From: JAITVB01 sp031553805
GTDB taxonomy: Bacteria > Bacteroidota > Bacteroidia > Bacteroidales > Rikenellaceae
NCBI GenBank assembly: GCA_031553805.1
Contig: JAVBLC010000014.1
Coordinates: forward strand, 16,314-80,313
DNA length: 64,000 bases
Direction of reading: 5' to 3'
Positions 1 to 7,389 of this stretch are shown one piece after another. The notes under the pieces were generated by a model, which made no database searches, was not told the origin of the DNA, and worked only from the letters and a program-made list of their open reading frames with translations. Position numbers and translations under genes: made by a program. Within the stretch, counting starts at the first letter, position 1, and each line of letters starts with the position of its first letter.

Positions 1-615
1 CTCGGCGCCGGACAAACGGCCCTCTCCGGGGACGAGTACGACGCGACCGTGAAAAATGTGCGGGCCGACCTGGTGACGATCGCCCAAAGCAAGGATGCGA
101 TCAGCGACCTGGTCAACTCGTTCCGCAACACGATCCGCGAAAACATCATCGACCCCGAGGCCGAATTCAACCTGAGCCAGAAGCTCGATGACATCGTCAA
201 AGTGCTGCGTCCCAACATCAAAAGCAACATCAACCTGGAGGTCGACTGTCCGCCAGAGCTGGCGATCCGCAGCTTCCCGCTACTCTTCAGCCAGGTGGTC
301 ACAAACCTCGTTTCGAACGCCAACCAGCACGCCTTTCCGGACTCGGAATCGCCGGGCGACACGGTCCGCATCGTGTGCCGTGCGGCAGGGAAAAATCTGA
401 TCCTCCAATGCATCGACAACGGGATCGGCATCCCCGAAAACGAACTCGACAAGCTGTGCCAGCCATTCGTTTCGAAAAAACAGAGCAACCTGGGCCTCGG
501 CCTGTCGCTCGTTAAAAATATCGTCGAACAGTATATGAGGGGCGAAATCTCGTTCTCCTCGCATCAGGGCCTCACGGCGACGGTCGTTATGCCCGGTTGC
601 GTCATCCCATCCTAA
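1..615 (+). CDS. sensor histidine kinase, C-terminal part (5' truncated by window edge)
   Basis: The reading frame is open from the first base, so the gene begins outside the window; the ATG at 49 is internal. The visible 204 residues hold the end of the dimerisation helices and a full HATPase_c domain. The N box reads NLVSNANQHAF, the G1 box DNGIGIP and the G2 box NLGLGLSLVKNIV, all in the expected order and spacing. The phospho-accepting His lies upstream and cannot be seen. The stop is 3 nt before an NtrC-like response regulator, so the two form an NtrB/NtrC-style pair in which this protein would phosphorylate the partner. The signal sensed is unknown because the sensory region is missing. 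Kinase identity is secure; pairing with the next gene is inference from spacing. Confidence 0.9.
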   Translation, partial: LGAGQTALSGDEYDATVKNVRADLVTIAQSKDAISDLVNSFRNTIRENIIDPEAEFNLSQKLDDIVKVLRPNIKSNINLEVDCPPELAIRSFPLLFSQVVTNLVSNANQHAFPDSESPGDTVRIVCRAAGKNLILQCIDNGIGIPENELDKLCQPFVSKKQSNLGLGLSLVKNIVEQYMRGEISFSSHQGLTATVVMPGCVIPS

Positions 616-618
616 CCT

Positions 619-2112
619 ATGCACACTCCCGACCCCACCATCAATATTATGATCGTCGACGACTCGGCCGCTTTTCGGGAAACCCTCGAGCGGCGGTTTG
701 CACGCAACCGTTTCAACAGCGAAGCGGGCTACCGGACGATCTCGGCCGACAGCGCCCGGGCAGCCATCGAACGCATCTCGGCCGGCGTGGGCCCGATCGA
801 CGCCTTCCTGATCGACATCCGCATGGAAACCGACCACGCCGGGGTCACGCTGATCGAATACATCCGCCGCAAGGAGCAGTTCCGCTACGCGCCAATCATC
901 GTCATCACCGGCCAACCGGGCGAATACTCGGAAACCCGCATCGAGCGCGAATACCTGATCCACGGCTACATCAACAAGTCGGACAACGTCGACGTGCTCG
1001 AAGAAGTGCGCAAAATCATCGTCCAACACAAGATCTCGCAGCGGAGCGAACTAGGAAAATTCCGCACTGAAGTCGAGCGCCAGATGGGTTCCTGCCCCAA
1101 GATGCAGGTCCTTTTCGAACAGGTCGAAAATTGCAGCCGGATCGAGCACCCGGTCGTCTACATCGACGGCGAAACGGGTACCGGCAAATCGCTCATCGCC
1201 GAATATTTTCACAACATCAGTAATCAGGGGGGCGTCTTCATCGACTACAACTGCAGCATGCCGGTCGGCACGGACGAGAACATCCTGAAAAGCATCCTTT
1301 TCGGCTCGCGCAAAGGTTTTTTGAGCGCCGACCACAAAGGCAACGAAGGGCTGATCAAGCAGGCCGAGAACGGCACGCTGCTGCTCGACGAGTTCCAACA
1401 CGTGAGTTCCGAGATCCAGGCGATGCTGATCAAGGTGATCGAGAGCCGCGAGTACCGCGCCCTGGGGTCGGAAGAGGTGCAGCGGTGTAACGTGAGTTTC
1501 CTGATCGCCGGCAACCGCGACATCAAGGAACTGGTGCGCGAAAAATTGATCCGCGAAGATTTTTATTTCCGCATACTCGATGTGCTGCGTGTGCCGCCCC
1601 TGCGCGAAAGGCTGAGCGACATCCCCCATTTCGTCGAAAAATTCATGCAGGAGAGCAACCGCAAACTCCACAAATACGTATCGATCTCGGAGGGGGCGAT
1701 TGCAAAGCTCGAAAGCTACGCGTGGCCGGGCAACGTGCGCCAGCTGAAAAACGTGATCGAACGCGCCGTGCTGCATTGCAAGGGGTTTGAGATCGCGGCC
1801 GGCGAGATCGCGCTCGACAACCTTTTTCAGGCTGGACCCGCGATGGAAGCCGGAGCTGCGAGTACGACCACCGATCCCGATTTCTTTCCGGCTCTGAAAA
1901 CCTTGGTCGCGAAACTGGCCGAGCAAAACGGCGCCGTCATCAAATCGAAAAACCCGAAAGAGCGGACGGTCATCGCCGACTTCGACCAATATAAGGCCGT
2001 ACTGCTTGAAGGGATCCTCGAAGCCGCCGGCGGCAACAAGAAAGCGACCGCCCAACTGCTCGGCCTGACGGTCGAACAGTTGGCTACTCTGCTGAAAAAC
2101 GGAGCGGATTAG
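619..2112 (+). CDS. NtrC-like AAA+ response regulator with degenerate GAFTGA loop
   Basis: 497 residues in three domains. The receiver domain (about 8-135) has acidic pocket D14/D15, phospho-acceptor D66, T97 and K120. The AAA+ domain (about 155-385) has Walker A GETGTGKS (184-191), Walker B GTLLLDEF (252-259) and the conserved VPPLRERLSDIP stretch. A Fis-type helix-turn-helix ends the protein (about 455-495). The loop that contacts sigma-54 in this family is normally GAFTGA; here residues 233-238 read GFLSAD, so only the first Gly and a Thr-to-Ser swap remain. Family knowledge says such changes usually impair or abolish sigma-54 activation, yet a very good sigma-54 promoter lies about 150 bp downstream. 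It may still act on that promoter, or act as a repressor or sigma-70-type regulator. Confidence 0.9.
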   Translation: MHTPDPTINIMIVDDSAAFRETLERRFARNRFNSEAGYRTISADSARAAIERISAGVGPIDAFLIDIRMETDHAGVTLIEYIRRKEQFRYAPIIVITGQPGEYSETRIEREYLIHGYINKSDNVDVLEEVRKIIVQHKISQRSELGKFRTEVERQMGSCPKMQVLFEQVENCSRIEHPVVYIDGETGTGKSLIAEYFHNISNQGGVFIDYNCSMPVGTDENILKSILFGSRKGFLSADHKGNEGLIKQAENGTLLLDEFQHVSSEIQAMLIKVIESREYRALGSEEVQRCNVSFLIAGNRDIKELVREKLIREDFYFRILDVLRVPPLRERLSDIPHFVEKFMQESNRKLHKYVSISEGAIAKLESYAWPGNVRQLKNVIERAVLHCKGFEIAAGEIALDNLFQAGPAMEAGAASTTTDPDFFPALKTLVAKLAEQNGAVIKSKNPKERTVIADFDQYKAVLLEGILEAAGGNKKATAQLLGLTVEQLATLLKNGAD

Positions 2113-2170
2113 CCCGCCTGCCCACGAGGGGCATCCTCCAGACATCCGGCACAAATTATCCTGAAAACCC

Positions 2171-2222
2171 GACCGAGGGTGTGAAATCACAATGTGTTTT
2201 CACACCCTCGGTCTTTCTTGTT
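2171..2222 (+). terminator. intrinsic terminator after the response regulator
   Basis: A perfect 16-bp inverted repeat (arms 2171-2186 and 2198-2213, GACCGAGGGTGTGAAA and its complement) with an 11-nt loop is followed by a T-rich run (TTTCTTGTTTTTG). It lies 58 bp after the regulator stop codon, which fits termination of the kinase-regulator transcript. A dyad this close upstream of a sigma-54 promoter could also serve as an activator binding site, but the T tract favours a terminator. Confidence 0.8.
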
Positions 2223-2260
2223 TTTGTCATCAGTCTGAAAATGAATCAATTAGCGTTCCT

Positions 2261-2276
2261 TGGCACACCCATTGCA
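2261..2276 (+). promoter_or_regulatory. sigma-54 (RpoN) -24/-12 promoter
   Basis: TGGCAC at 2261-2266, five bases, then TTGCA at 2272-2276: an exact match to the RpoN consensus TGGCAC-N5-TTGCW. Transcription would start near 2287, giving a 44-nt leader to the ATG at 2331. It stands directly upstream of the repeat lipoprotein and just behind an NtrC-like regulator gene, the usual genomic setting of such promoters. Confidence 0.8.
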
Positions 2277-2330
2277 CTTACAAGGACGAAGGCTCCTCTG
2301 TAAAAAGACAAACTATTAAACCGCATAGCC

Positions 2331-4076
2331 ATGAGACGAATCTTGATCATCAGCATCGTGCTTCCCTTCGTCCTGCTGCAGCCAGGCTGCCGGAACGGAT
2401 ACCGGGACACCCAGGCCGAACCCCCGAGACTGTGGAACGAAATGGCCGCCCTGTACGATTACGGATACAACACGACCGAACCACCCACTGCCGAACCGCC
2501 CGTAGCCACCGCCCCGAGTGCAGGCAGCTACTACTATCCGGTCTATGCGACCGCCAACGACCCGTATGCCGACTACGACTACACGTCCGGCCAATGGAAC
2601 GAAACGGCAAACGCCGCCACGCCAGCCTATGAACCGCCGGTGAACTACGAACCGCCCCGGAGCTACGAGTTGCAGCCGCTCACCTCTTCGACCGCCTACA
2701 ACTACGGCAACAGCTACGCCGCCAGCGGATACACGACCGGATACAACGGCAATTATTACACGACCCCGCAAACCGACAAGTATGTGAACGTGACGATCTA
2801 CGCCGGCCGCTACCCCTCCTACGGCTATTACCGCAACTACTATACCGCCGGTTATCCTCACTATTACTACGATTACGGCCATTACTACCACAACCGTTAT
2901 TCGCCGGGCTACTGGTACGGCTACCGCTACAACCGCCCGTGGCATCCGGCCTACCACCCGCCTAAGCCGCCGCACCGGCCCGCACCGCCGCACGTAATCC
3001 CGCAGCCGGTAGTCCCGCAGCCCCGCCGCGATGCACGGCGCCCGGAGCCTGCCACCGCCCTGCGCCCGCAATTTGCCAGCCAGACGAGGGAATCGGCACG
3101 CCGCACGCCCGCCAGCCCATCGGCAAACCGGATGCCGAATACCGGCTCAAACATCAATAACCTGATCGCCCCCGAACGCCGCACAACCCAGATGCAGAGA
3201 CAGCAAGAAGTCCCGATCCGCCAGGCACAGGAACGCCGCACGACCGAAGCCCAGCGTCGACAAGAGGGCCAGGTTCAGGCCCGGACGCTGCTCGAACAAA
3301 CGCGCCGCTCGACCGAAACCAGCAGCCAACAGCAGATGATGGCACGACAAGCCCAGACGCAGCAGGAACAAGCGGCCCGCCGTGAAACCGAAGCCCGACG
3401 CACCGCCGAACTGCGCAGCCAACAGGAAGCCCGGATGCAGGCGCAACAGGAACAAACCCGACGCACGACCGAGGCCCGACGCCAGCAGGAGGCACAGATG
3501 CAAATGCAGGCACAAATGCAGCAAGAACAAATCCGCCGCGCCGCTGAACTCCGCAGCCAACAGGAAACACAGGCTCGTCAGGAACAGGAACGCCGCTCGA
3601 CCGAAGCCCGCCGCCAACAGGAAGCACAAACACAGGTGCAGATGCAAGCACAGCAGGCACAAGCCCGCCAAGCAGCCGAACTCCGCAGCCAGCAAGAAGC
3701 ACAGGCCCGTCAGGAACAGGAACGCCGCTCGACCGAGGCCCGTCGCCAACAGGAAGCACAGGCTCAGGCACAAGCGCAAGCGCAGCAAGAACAAGCCCGC
3801 CGCGCCGCAGAACTCCGCAGCCAGCAGGAAGCTCAGGCACAACAGGAACAGGCCCGCCACGCCACCGAAGCCCGCCGCCAACAGGAGGCCCAAGCGCAGG
3901 CACAGATGCAAGCACAGCAGGAACAAGCCCGCCGTGCAGCCGAATCTCAACGCGCAGCCGAAGTCCGCAGCCAGCAAGAAACCCAGGCCCGCCAGGCACA
4001 GTCCCGCAGCCAGAGCCAGAGCCAGCCGACGGCAAGCCAGTCCCAGCCGCAACGCCAGGCAGGCAGCAGAAGATAA
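2331..4076 (+). CDS. Tyr-rich / Gln-Arg repeat lipoprotein-like protein, function unknown
   Basis: 581 residues that I do not recognise as a known family. A hydrophobic N-terminus (MRRILIISIVLPFVLLQPGC) looks like a signal peptide ending at Cys20; the -3 to -1 residues Q-P-G make the lipobox atypical, so lipidation is likely but not certain. Residues 40-215 are extremely rich in Tyr with Pro, Asn and Gly (for example YYRNYYTAGYPHYYYDYGHY). A Pro/Arg linker follows. From about 282 to 575 there are tandem, imperfect repeats built on units such as RRQQEAQ, QEQARRAAELRSQQ and ERRSTEA, predicted to form a long polar helix or coiled coil. A sigma-54 promoter lies 55 bp upstream and a collagen-like lipoprotein gene starts 43 bp downstream. 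A surface or envelope structural or adhesive role is inference only. Confidence 0.7.
   Translation: MRRILIISIVLPFVLLQPGCRNGYRDTQAEPPRLWNEMAALYDYGYNTTEPPTAEPPVATAPSAGSYYYPVYATANDPYADYDYTSGQWNETANAATPAYEPPVNYEPPRSYELQPLTSSTAYNYGNSYAASGYTTGYNGNYYTTPQTDKYVNVTIYAGRYPSYGYYRNYYTAGYPHYYYDYGHYYHNRYSPGYWYGYRYNRPWHPAYHPPKPPHRPAPPHVIPQPVVPQPRRDARRPEPATALRPQFASQTRESARRTPASPSANRMPNTGSNINNLIAPERRTTQMQRQQEVPIRQAQERRTTEAQRRQEGQVQARTLLEQTRRSTETSSQQQMMARQAQTQQEQAARRETEARRTAELRSQQEARMQAQQEQTRRTTEARRQQEAQMQMQAQMQQEQIRRAAELRSQQETQARQEQERRSTEARRQQEAQTQVQMQAQQAQARQAAELRSQQEAQARQEQERRSTEARRQQEAQAQAQAQAQQEQARRAAELRSQQEAQAQQEQARHATEARRQQEAQAQAQMQAQQEQARRAAESQRAAEVRSQQETQARQAQSRSQSQSQPTASQSQPQRQAGSRR
3180..4060 (+). repeat. 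imperfect in-frame tandem repeats coding for Q/R/A/E-rich helix
   Basis: The DNA encoding the C-terminal half of the preceding gene repeats blocks related to GCCGAACTCCGCAGCCAGCA and CGCCGCCAACAGGAAGCACA many times, with in-frame length changes. Repeat number is probably variable between strains through slippage or recombination. The reading frame stays open across all copies. Confidence 0.85.
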
Positions 4077-4119
4077 TCATCCCCGCTCCCCGATAACGAC
4101 ACACTAAAAACCTACGGAT

Positions 4120-4590
4120 ATGAAAAAGTTATTATTCCTGGCCGCCCCCCTCTTCCTGCTGATCGCGTGTGAAGGCCCCGCAGGGCCGATGGGCCCGATG
4201 GGGCCCCAAGGAGCCAACGGCGCAGACGGCGAAGGCCTCAACTGGTACACCATCTCGATCACGGTCAATGCCGACGAATGGCAACTGAAAGGAAACCCCA
4301 ACGACCTGAACTCTTACTTCTACGTGTACAAACCCGTGAACCGGCTCACGAAACACATCTACGAATACGGCTCGGTGATCGCCTACATCGAAACCGACAC
4401 GGGGGTGAAGAACGGGATGCCCTACGTCCTGCACCTGGGCGAAGCGTCGGGCGGCAAGGAGTTTCTCTGGACCCAGACCTATGACTTTGATTTCACCGTG
4501 GGCGAGATCGGGTTCTACGTCACCTATTCCGACTTCAGCACGACTTTCCGGCCCGGCACCGAAACATTCCACATCGTGATGTACTGGTAA
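4120..4590 (+). CDS. small lipoprotein with collagen-like Gly-X-Y segment
   Basis: 156 residues. A signal peptide ends in a clear lipobox (FLLIAC, Cys17). Immediately after come about seven Gly-X-Y triplets (EGPAGPMGPMGPQGANGADG), a layout common in small Bacteroidota lipoproteins annotated as collagen-like. The remainder (about 40-156) is a predicted beta-rich domain with many aromatic residues and no motif I can name. It lies 43 bp after the repeat lipoprotein with no terminator between, so both are probably expressed from the sigma-54 promoter. Outer-membrane anchoring is inferred; function is unknown. Confidence 0.75.
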   Translation: MKKLLFLAAPLFLLIACEGPAGPMGPMGPQGANGADGEGLNWYTISITVNADEWQLKGNPNDLNSYFYVYKPVNRLTKHIYEYGSVIAYIETDTGVKNGMPYVLHLGEASGGKEFLWTQTYDFDFTVGEIGFYVTYSDFSTTFRPGTETFHIVMYW

Positions 4591-4615
4591 CCGGCGCCTA
4601 CCGGTAAAAGACCAT

Positions 4616-4694
4616 AAATCGTTGGGAAAAGCAGCAGCGTCCACCATTCAACTCCGCTCAAACGACGAACCCTGCCCCGCTTTTTCCCAACGAT
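4616..4694 (+). terminator. terminator-like inverted repeat with long loop
   Basis: AAATCGTTGGGAAAA near 4616 and its near-exact complement TTTTCCCAACGATTT near 4680 can pair across a loop of about 48 nt, followed by TCTTTGTG. It lies just after the collagen-like gene and before a convergent gene, where termination is expected. The long loop makes this a weak call. Confidence 0.4.
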
Positions 4695-4732
4695 TTTCTT
4701 TGTGCTTTTGCCTTACGGACAGGACAAAACGT

Positions 4733-5101
4733 CTATTTCTTGAAAATGAAATAGACCGCCAGCACAAGAAAGACAAACCCTATGGCGTGGTTCGTCCGAA
4801 AGGTTTCGTGGCGGAACACGAGCAGGGTGAAAACGGTGAAAACGACCAGCGTGATCACCTCCTGCAGCACCTTGAGCTGCCACAGGGTAAACGGACCGCC
4901 GTTGCCGTCGAAGCCGATGCGGTTGGCCGGCACCTGGAAACAGTATTCAAACAGGGCGATCCCCCAGCTGATCAGAACGATCGCCGGAAGCCCGAACTTC
5001 GAAAACCACGGCATCTCTTTGAATTTCAGATGTCCGTACCAGGCCAGGGTCATAAATATGTTCGAAACCACCAACAGGGCGATGGTCAGCAGCGATTTCA
5101 T
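4733..5101 (-). CDS. DMT-superfamily small membrane protein (DUF486)
   Basis: 122 residues from the chosen ATG at 5101 (MKSLLTIALLVVSNIFMTLA); an in-frame ATG at 5122 would add seven polar residues before the first membrane helix and seems less likely. Four hydrophobic segments span the protein. The segments AWYGHLKF, SWGIALFEYCFQVPANRIG and FTLWQLKVLQEVITL match the DUF486 family of small drug/metabolite-type membrane proteins. Substrate unknown. It ends with a Lys pair at the cytoplasmic tail. No operon partner is evident, because the next minus-strand gene upstream is closed off by a terminator. Confidence 0.85.
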   Translation of the reverse strand: MKSLLTIALLVVSNIFMTLAWYGHLKFKEMPWFSKFGLPAIVLISWGIALFEYCFQVPANRIGFDGNGGPFTLWQLKVLQEVITLVVFTVFTLLVFRHETFRTNHAIGFVFLVLAVYFIFKK

Positions 5102-5167
5102 CGGATCGAATTTTGCCTGCAAATGTACACAAACCGGCTGAATTTAATCCTCAGGTCTGAAGAAATT

Positions 5168-5196
5168 AAAAGAGCGTCCCCGGTGGACGCTCTTTT
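5168..5196 (-). terminator. intrinsic terminator of the GH43 gene
   Basis: AAAAGAGCGTCC at 5168-5179 pairs with GGACGCTCTTTT at 5185-5196 around a 5-nt loop. On the minus strand the hairpin follows the GH43 stop codon by about 20 nt and ends in TTTTAATTTC. On the plus strand it also has a T run. Confidence 0.8.
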
Positions 5197-5215
5197 TAAA
5201 ATTTCTGCCAGGCAA

Positions 5216-6784
5216 TCACTCCAGGCGAAAATAGTCGAAGTCTGCATACCCCTGTCCCGGCACGACATTGGGCGAACTACAGAAAATCCCGACCTTGCTC
5301 CCGATCCACGTCCCGGCCGTCATCGGATAACGGCCGCCCAGGGGCAAGAACGCACTGCCGTCGGTGCTGAACGAAAAACTGCACATCTGGTCATCGTAAA
5401 CAGAGATCCGGAACCACGCCTTGTCGACGGACACCTCCAAGCCCGCCTGTTCCTCGGGCATCACCGCCAACCGGTCGTAACGCCCGGCGACGACCGCAAT
5501 GCGGTTCGACCGCTCACCCTTGACCAGCGCGATATAAGTATATGCATTGCCCATCACGATCGCTCCCGCCCGTTCGCCAACGTCGGTCAGGCGGGTTTCG
5601 ACACAGGTAGTGGCCATAAATGCAGGGGCGCTGAGTTTTTGCAGCAACAGGTTTCCGGCATAATATAAATTGCCGTGCTCGGTGGGGCAGGTAACGGCAT
5701 GGAGACGGACCATCCCCGGCCGGGCTGCGAACGAATACCACGCCGGATGCTCGATCGCCTGCCACTGCCATTGTTTTCCGAGCGCCAGGCCGTCAAACTC
5801 GTCGGTGGTTTGCGGCACCGCGACCGGATAGGTTTTGCCGACATCCGGTTTGCGGTGGGTCAGCACCGGGATGCCGCAGCCGTCGCCGTCCGCGTCGTCG
5901 CCGATGACCACCCAGTCGCTTTTCCACACTGCCGGTTGCAGGTGCACCACCCGGCCGTACACGCCCCGCGACTGGAAGTGGATAAACCACCACTCGCCCG
6001 TCTGCGTTTCGACCAACCCGCCCTGATGGGGACCGTTGATGCCGTTGCCCTCGGCCAATACGCGCCGGGCTTCGTAAGGTCCGTAAACGTCACGCGACCG
6101 AAGCACGGTTTGCCAACCGGTCGCTACGCCGCCCGCCGGGGCGAAGATGTAGTACCAGCCGTTGCGCTTGCTCATTTTCAACCCTTCGAGAATGGGATTG
6201 GCGGCTTCGTCGTGATAGACCACCCGCCCGTTATCCAACAGGCGCAAGCCGTCGGGCGACATCTTATGGACGATCGCCGGGCCGCCGCGGTGGATGCTGT
6301 GGGCAAGGTAGGCCTGCCCGTCGTCGTCCCAGAAGGGACACGGGTCTTCCCATTTTTCGACGGCCAGCACCTGGTTCAAGTCCCATTGTCCACGCGGATC
6401 TTTCGTCCGGGCGACGAACAGGCCGTCGTTGGGCGTGCAGAAATAGACGTAGAACAACCCCTCGTGATAGCGGATCGAGGGCGCCCACGACGCCTCGCCG
6501 TGAACCGGTTTCCAGTATTTTCCGGGCAGGATCGCGTCATAAACGTGATTCACGATCGTCCAGTTGACGAGGTCTTTCGAGTGCAGCACCGGGATGCCGG
6601 GCATCGCGGCGAAACTCGACGCCACCATCCAGTAGTCGTCGCCTACGCGGATCACGTCCGGATCGGAGTAATCCGCAAAAATGATCGGGTTTTTATACGT
6701 GCCGTCGCCGTTATCGGGAATCCAGGGTTGGGCGTGCAGCCCGGCCGACCCCAGCAGCAGGAAAAGCAAAATGATTCTCTTCAT
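5216..6784 (-). CDS. secreted glycoside hydrolase family 43 enzyme (beta-xylosidase/arabinofuranosidase type)
   Basis: 522 residues with a signal peptide (MKRIILLFLLLGSAGLHAQ). The five-bladed propeller domain (about 25-310) shows the family hallmarks: general base Asp41 in FADYSDPDVIR, a likely pKa-modulating Asp147 in EDPCPFWDDDG, and general acid Glu200 in NPILEGLKM. The C-terminal third (about 325-520) resembles the beta-sandwich found in GH43 beta-xylosidases. It should release xylose or arabinose from plant glycan oligosaccharides in the periplasm or outside. It is alone: there is no SusC/SusD pair or regulator nearby, so it is not in a visible polysaccharide utilisation locus. Precise substrate cannot be read from sequence alone. 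Confidence 0.85.
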   Translation of the reverse strand: MKRIILLFLLLGSAGLHAQPWIPDNGDGTYKNPIIFADYSDPDVIRVGDDYWMVASSFAAMPGIPVLHSKDLVNWTIVNHVYDAILPGKYWKPVHGEASWAPSIRYHEGLFYVYFCTPNDGLFVARTKDPRGQWDLNQVLAVEKWEDPCPFWDDDGQAYLAHSIHRGGPAIVHKMSPDGLRLLDNGRVVYHDEAANPILEGLKMSKRNGWYYIFAPAGGVATGWQTVLRSRDVYGPYEARRVLAEGNGINGPHQGGLVETQTGEWWFIHFQSRGVYGRVVHLQPAVWKSDWVVIGDDADGDGCGIPVLTHRKPDVGKTYPVAVPQTTDEFDGLALGKQWQWQAIEHPAWYSFAARPGMVRLHAVTCPTEHGNLYYAGNLLLQKLSAPAFMATTCVETRLTDVGERAGAIVMGNAYTYIALVKGERSNRIAVVAGRYDRLAVMPEEQAGLEVSVDKAWFRISVYDDQMCSFSFSTDGSAFLPLGGRYPMTAGTWIGSKVGIFCSSPNVVPGQGYADFDYFRLE

Positions 6785-6852
6785 ATTCTTTTGATCTAAC
6801 GATCACGAATATACAGAAAAATGCTGGATTTTATATAGGTTGTTCTCTTTAT

Positions 6853-7098
6853 CGGCTTGAGTTTTTGCTCGACCGTCTTTGCGTCGTTACTTTCTTTGTC
6901 TTCCACACAAAGAAAGTAACCAAAGAACCGAAGCTCACCGACAGGAGGAAGGTAACATCCCGCAGGCGGGGCGCAAAAAAGGATCTTTTGCCACTTTTAT
7001 ATCCCTACAAAGGTGGAGCGAAGAATCATTACAAAGCAAGAAAAAAAACTCCGAGTGTCGGGAGGCACCCTTATAAAAGTAGAGCAGAGAATTTACAA
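6853..7098 (+). repeat. dispersed non-coding repeat, family A, copy 1
   Basis: This fills most of the 6785-7162 gap. It carries ACTTTCTTTG ... CAAAGAAAGT (a stem-loop), then AACCGAAGCTCACCGAC, AGGAGGAAGGTAACAT and CGCAGGCGGGGCGCAAAAA, then a CCACTTTTATATCCCTACAAAGGTGG hairpin-like segment. Closely related copies are seen inverted at 50085-50340 and, partly, at 53925-54050. Short open frames across it are not conserved as protein between copies. No gene is seen here. Confidence 0.75.
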
Positions 7099-7100
7099 AG

Positions 7101-7131
7101 AAAAAGCCCGTCCCAAAAAGGACAGGCTTTT
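7101..7131 (-). terminator. intrinsic terminator of the rubredoxin gene
   Basis: On the minus strand AAAAGCCTGTCC pairs with GGACGGGCTTTTT (one G-U pair) around a short T-rich loop, 32 nt after the rubredoxin stop codon. Confidence 0.7.
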
Positions 7132-7162
7132 CTCTATCGGCTATTGACTAAAACAACCGTTC

Positions 7163-7324
7163 TTAGTCGACAGCTTCAAATTCCGACTTATCGACCCCGC
7201 ACATCGGGCATTCGAAATCGTCGGGCAGGTCTTCAAAAGCGATTCCGGCAGCGATGCCGTTTTCGGGAACACCTTCGGCAGGGTCATACACCCAGCCGCA
7301 CACGATGCATTTGTACTTTTTCAT
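7163..7324 (-). CDS. rubredoxin
   Basis: A 53-residue protein beginning MKKYKCIVCGWVYDPAEG. The two CxxC-type iron-binding knuckles CIVCGW (Cys6/Cys9) and CPMCGV (Cys39/Cys42) and the intervening GIAFEDLPDDFECP segment are diagnostic of rubredoxin, a one-iron electron carrier of the cytoplasm. In anaerobes it commonly passes electrons to peroxide- or superoxide-reducing enzymes. A second in-frame ATG sits 3 nt upstream (7327). It lies 65 bp downstream of nothing on its own strand except purB, which ends toward it, and has its own terminator, so it is probably expressed alone. Confidence 0.95.
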   Translation of the reverse strand: MKKYKCIVCGWVYDPAEGVPENGIAAGIAFEDLPDDFECPMCGVDKSEFEAVD

Positions 7325-7389
7325 CATTTTCTATTTTTAGATGTGGTTAGATCTGCCTCCTCTCGTTACAAAAACACGGCCACAAACGC

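Noticed and set aside
2171..2213. Perfect dyad as an activator site for the sigma-54 promoter
   Set aside because: Position is plausible, but the T-rich run after it and its place right after the regulator gene make a terminator the simpler reading; kept only as an alternative.
4622..5668. 348-codon plus-strand open frame
   Set aside because: It crosses the DUF486 and GH43 genes on the other strand, has low-complexity composition and no recognisable domain; a shadow of high-GC coding DNA.
6865..7350. 161-codon frame over the family-A repeat and rubredoxin
   Set aside because: Sequence such as VTFFVFHTKKVTKE arises from the repeat hairpin; copies do not keep the frame, and it overlaps rubredoxin antisense.
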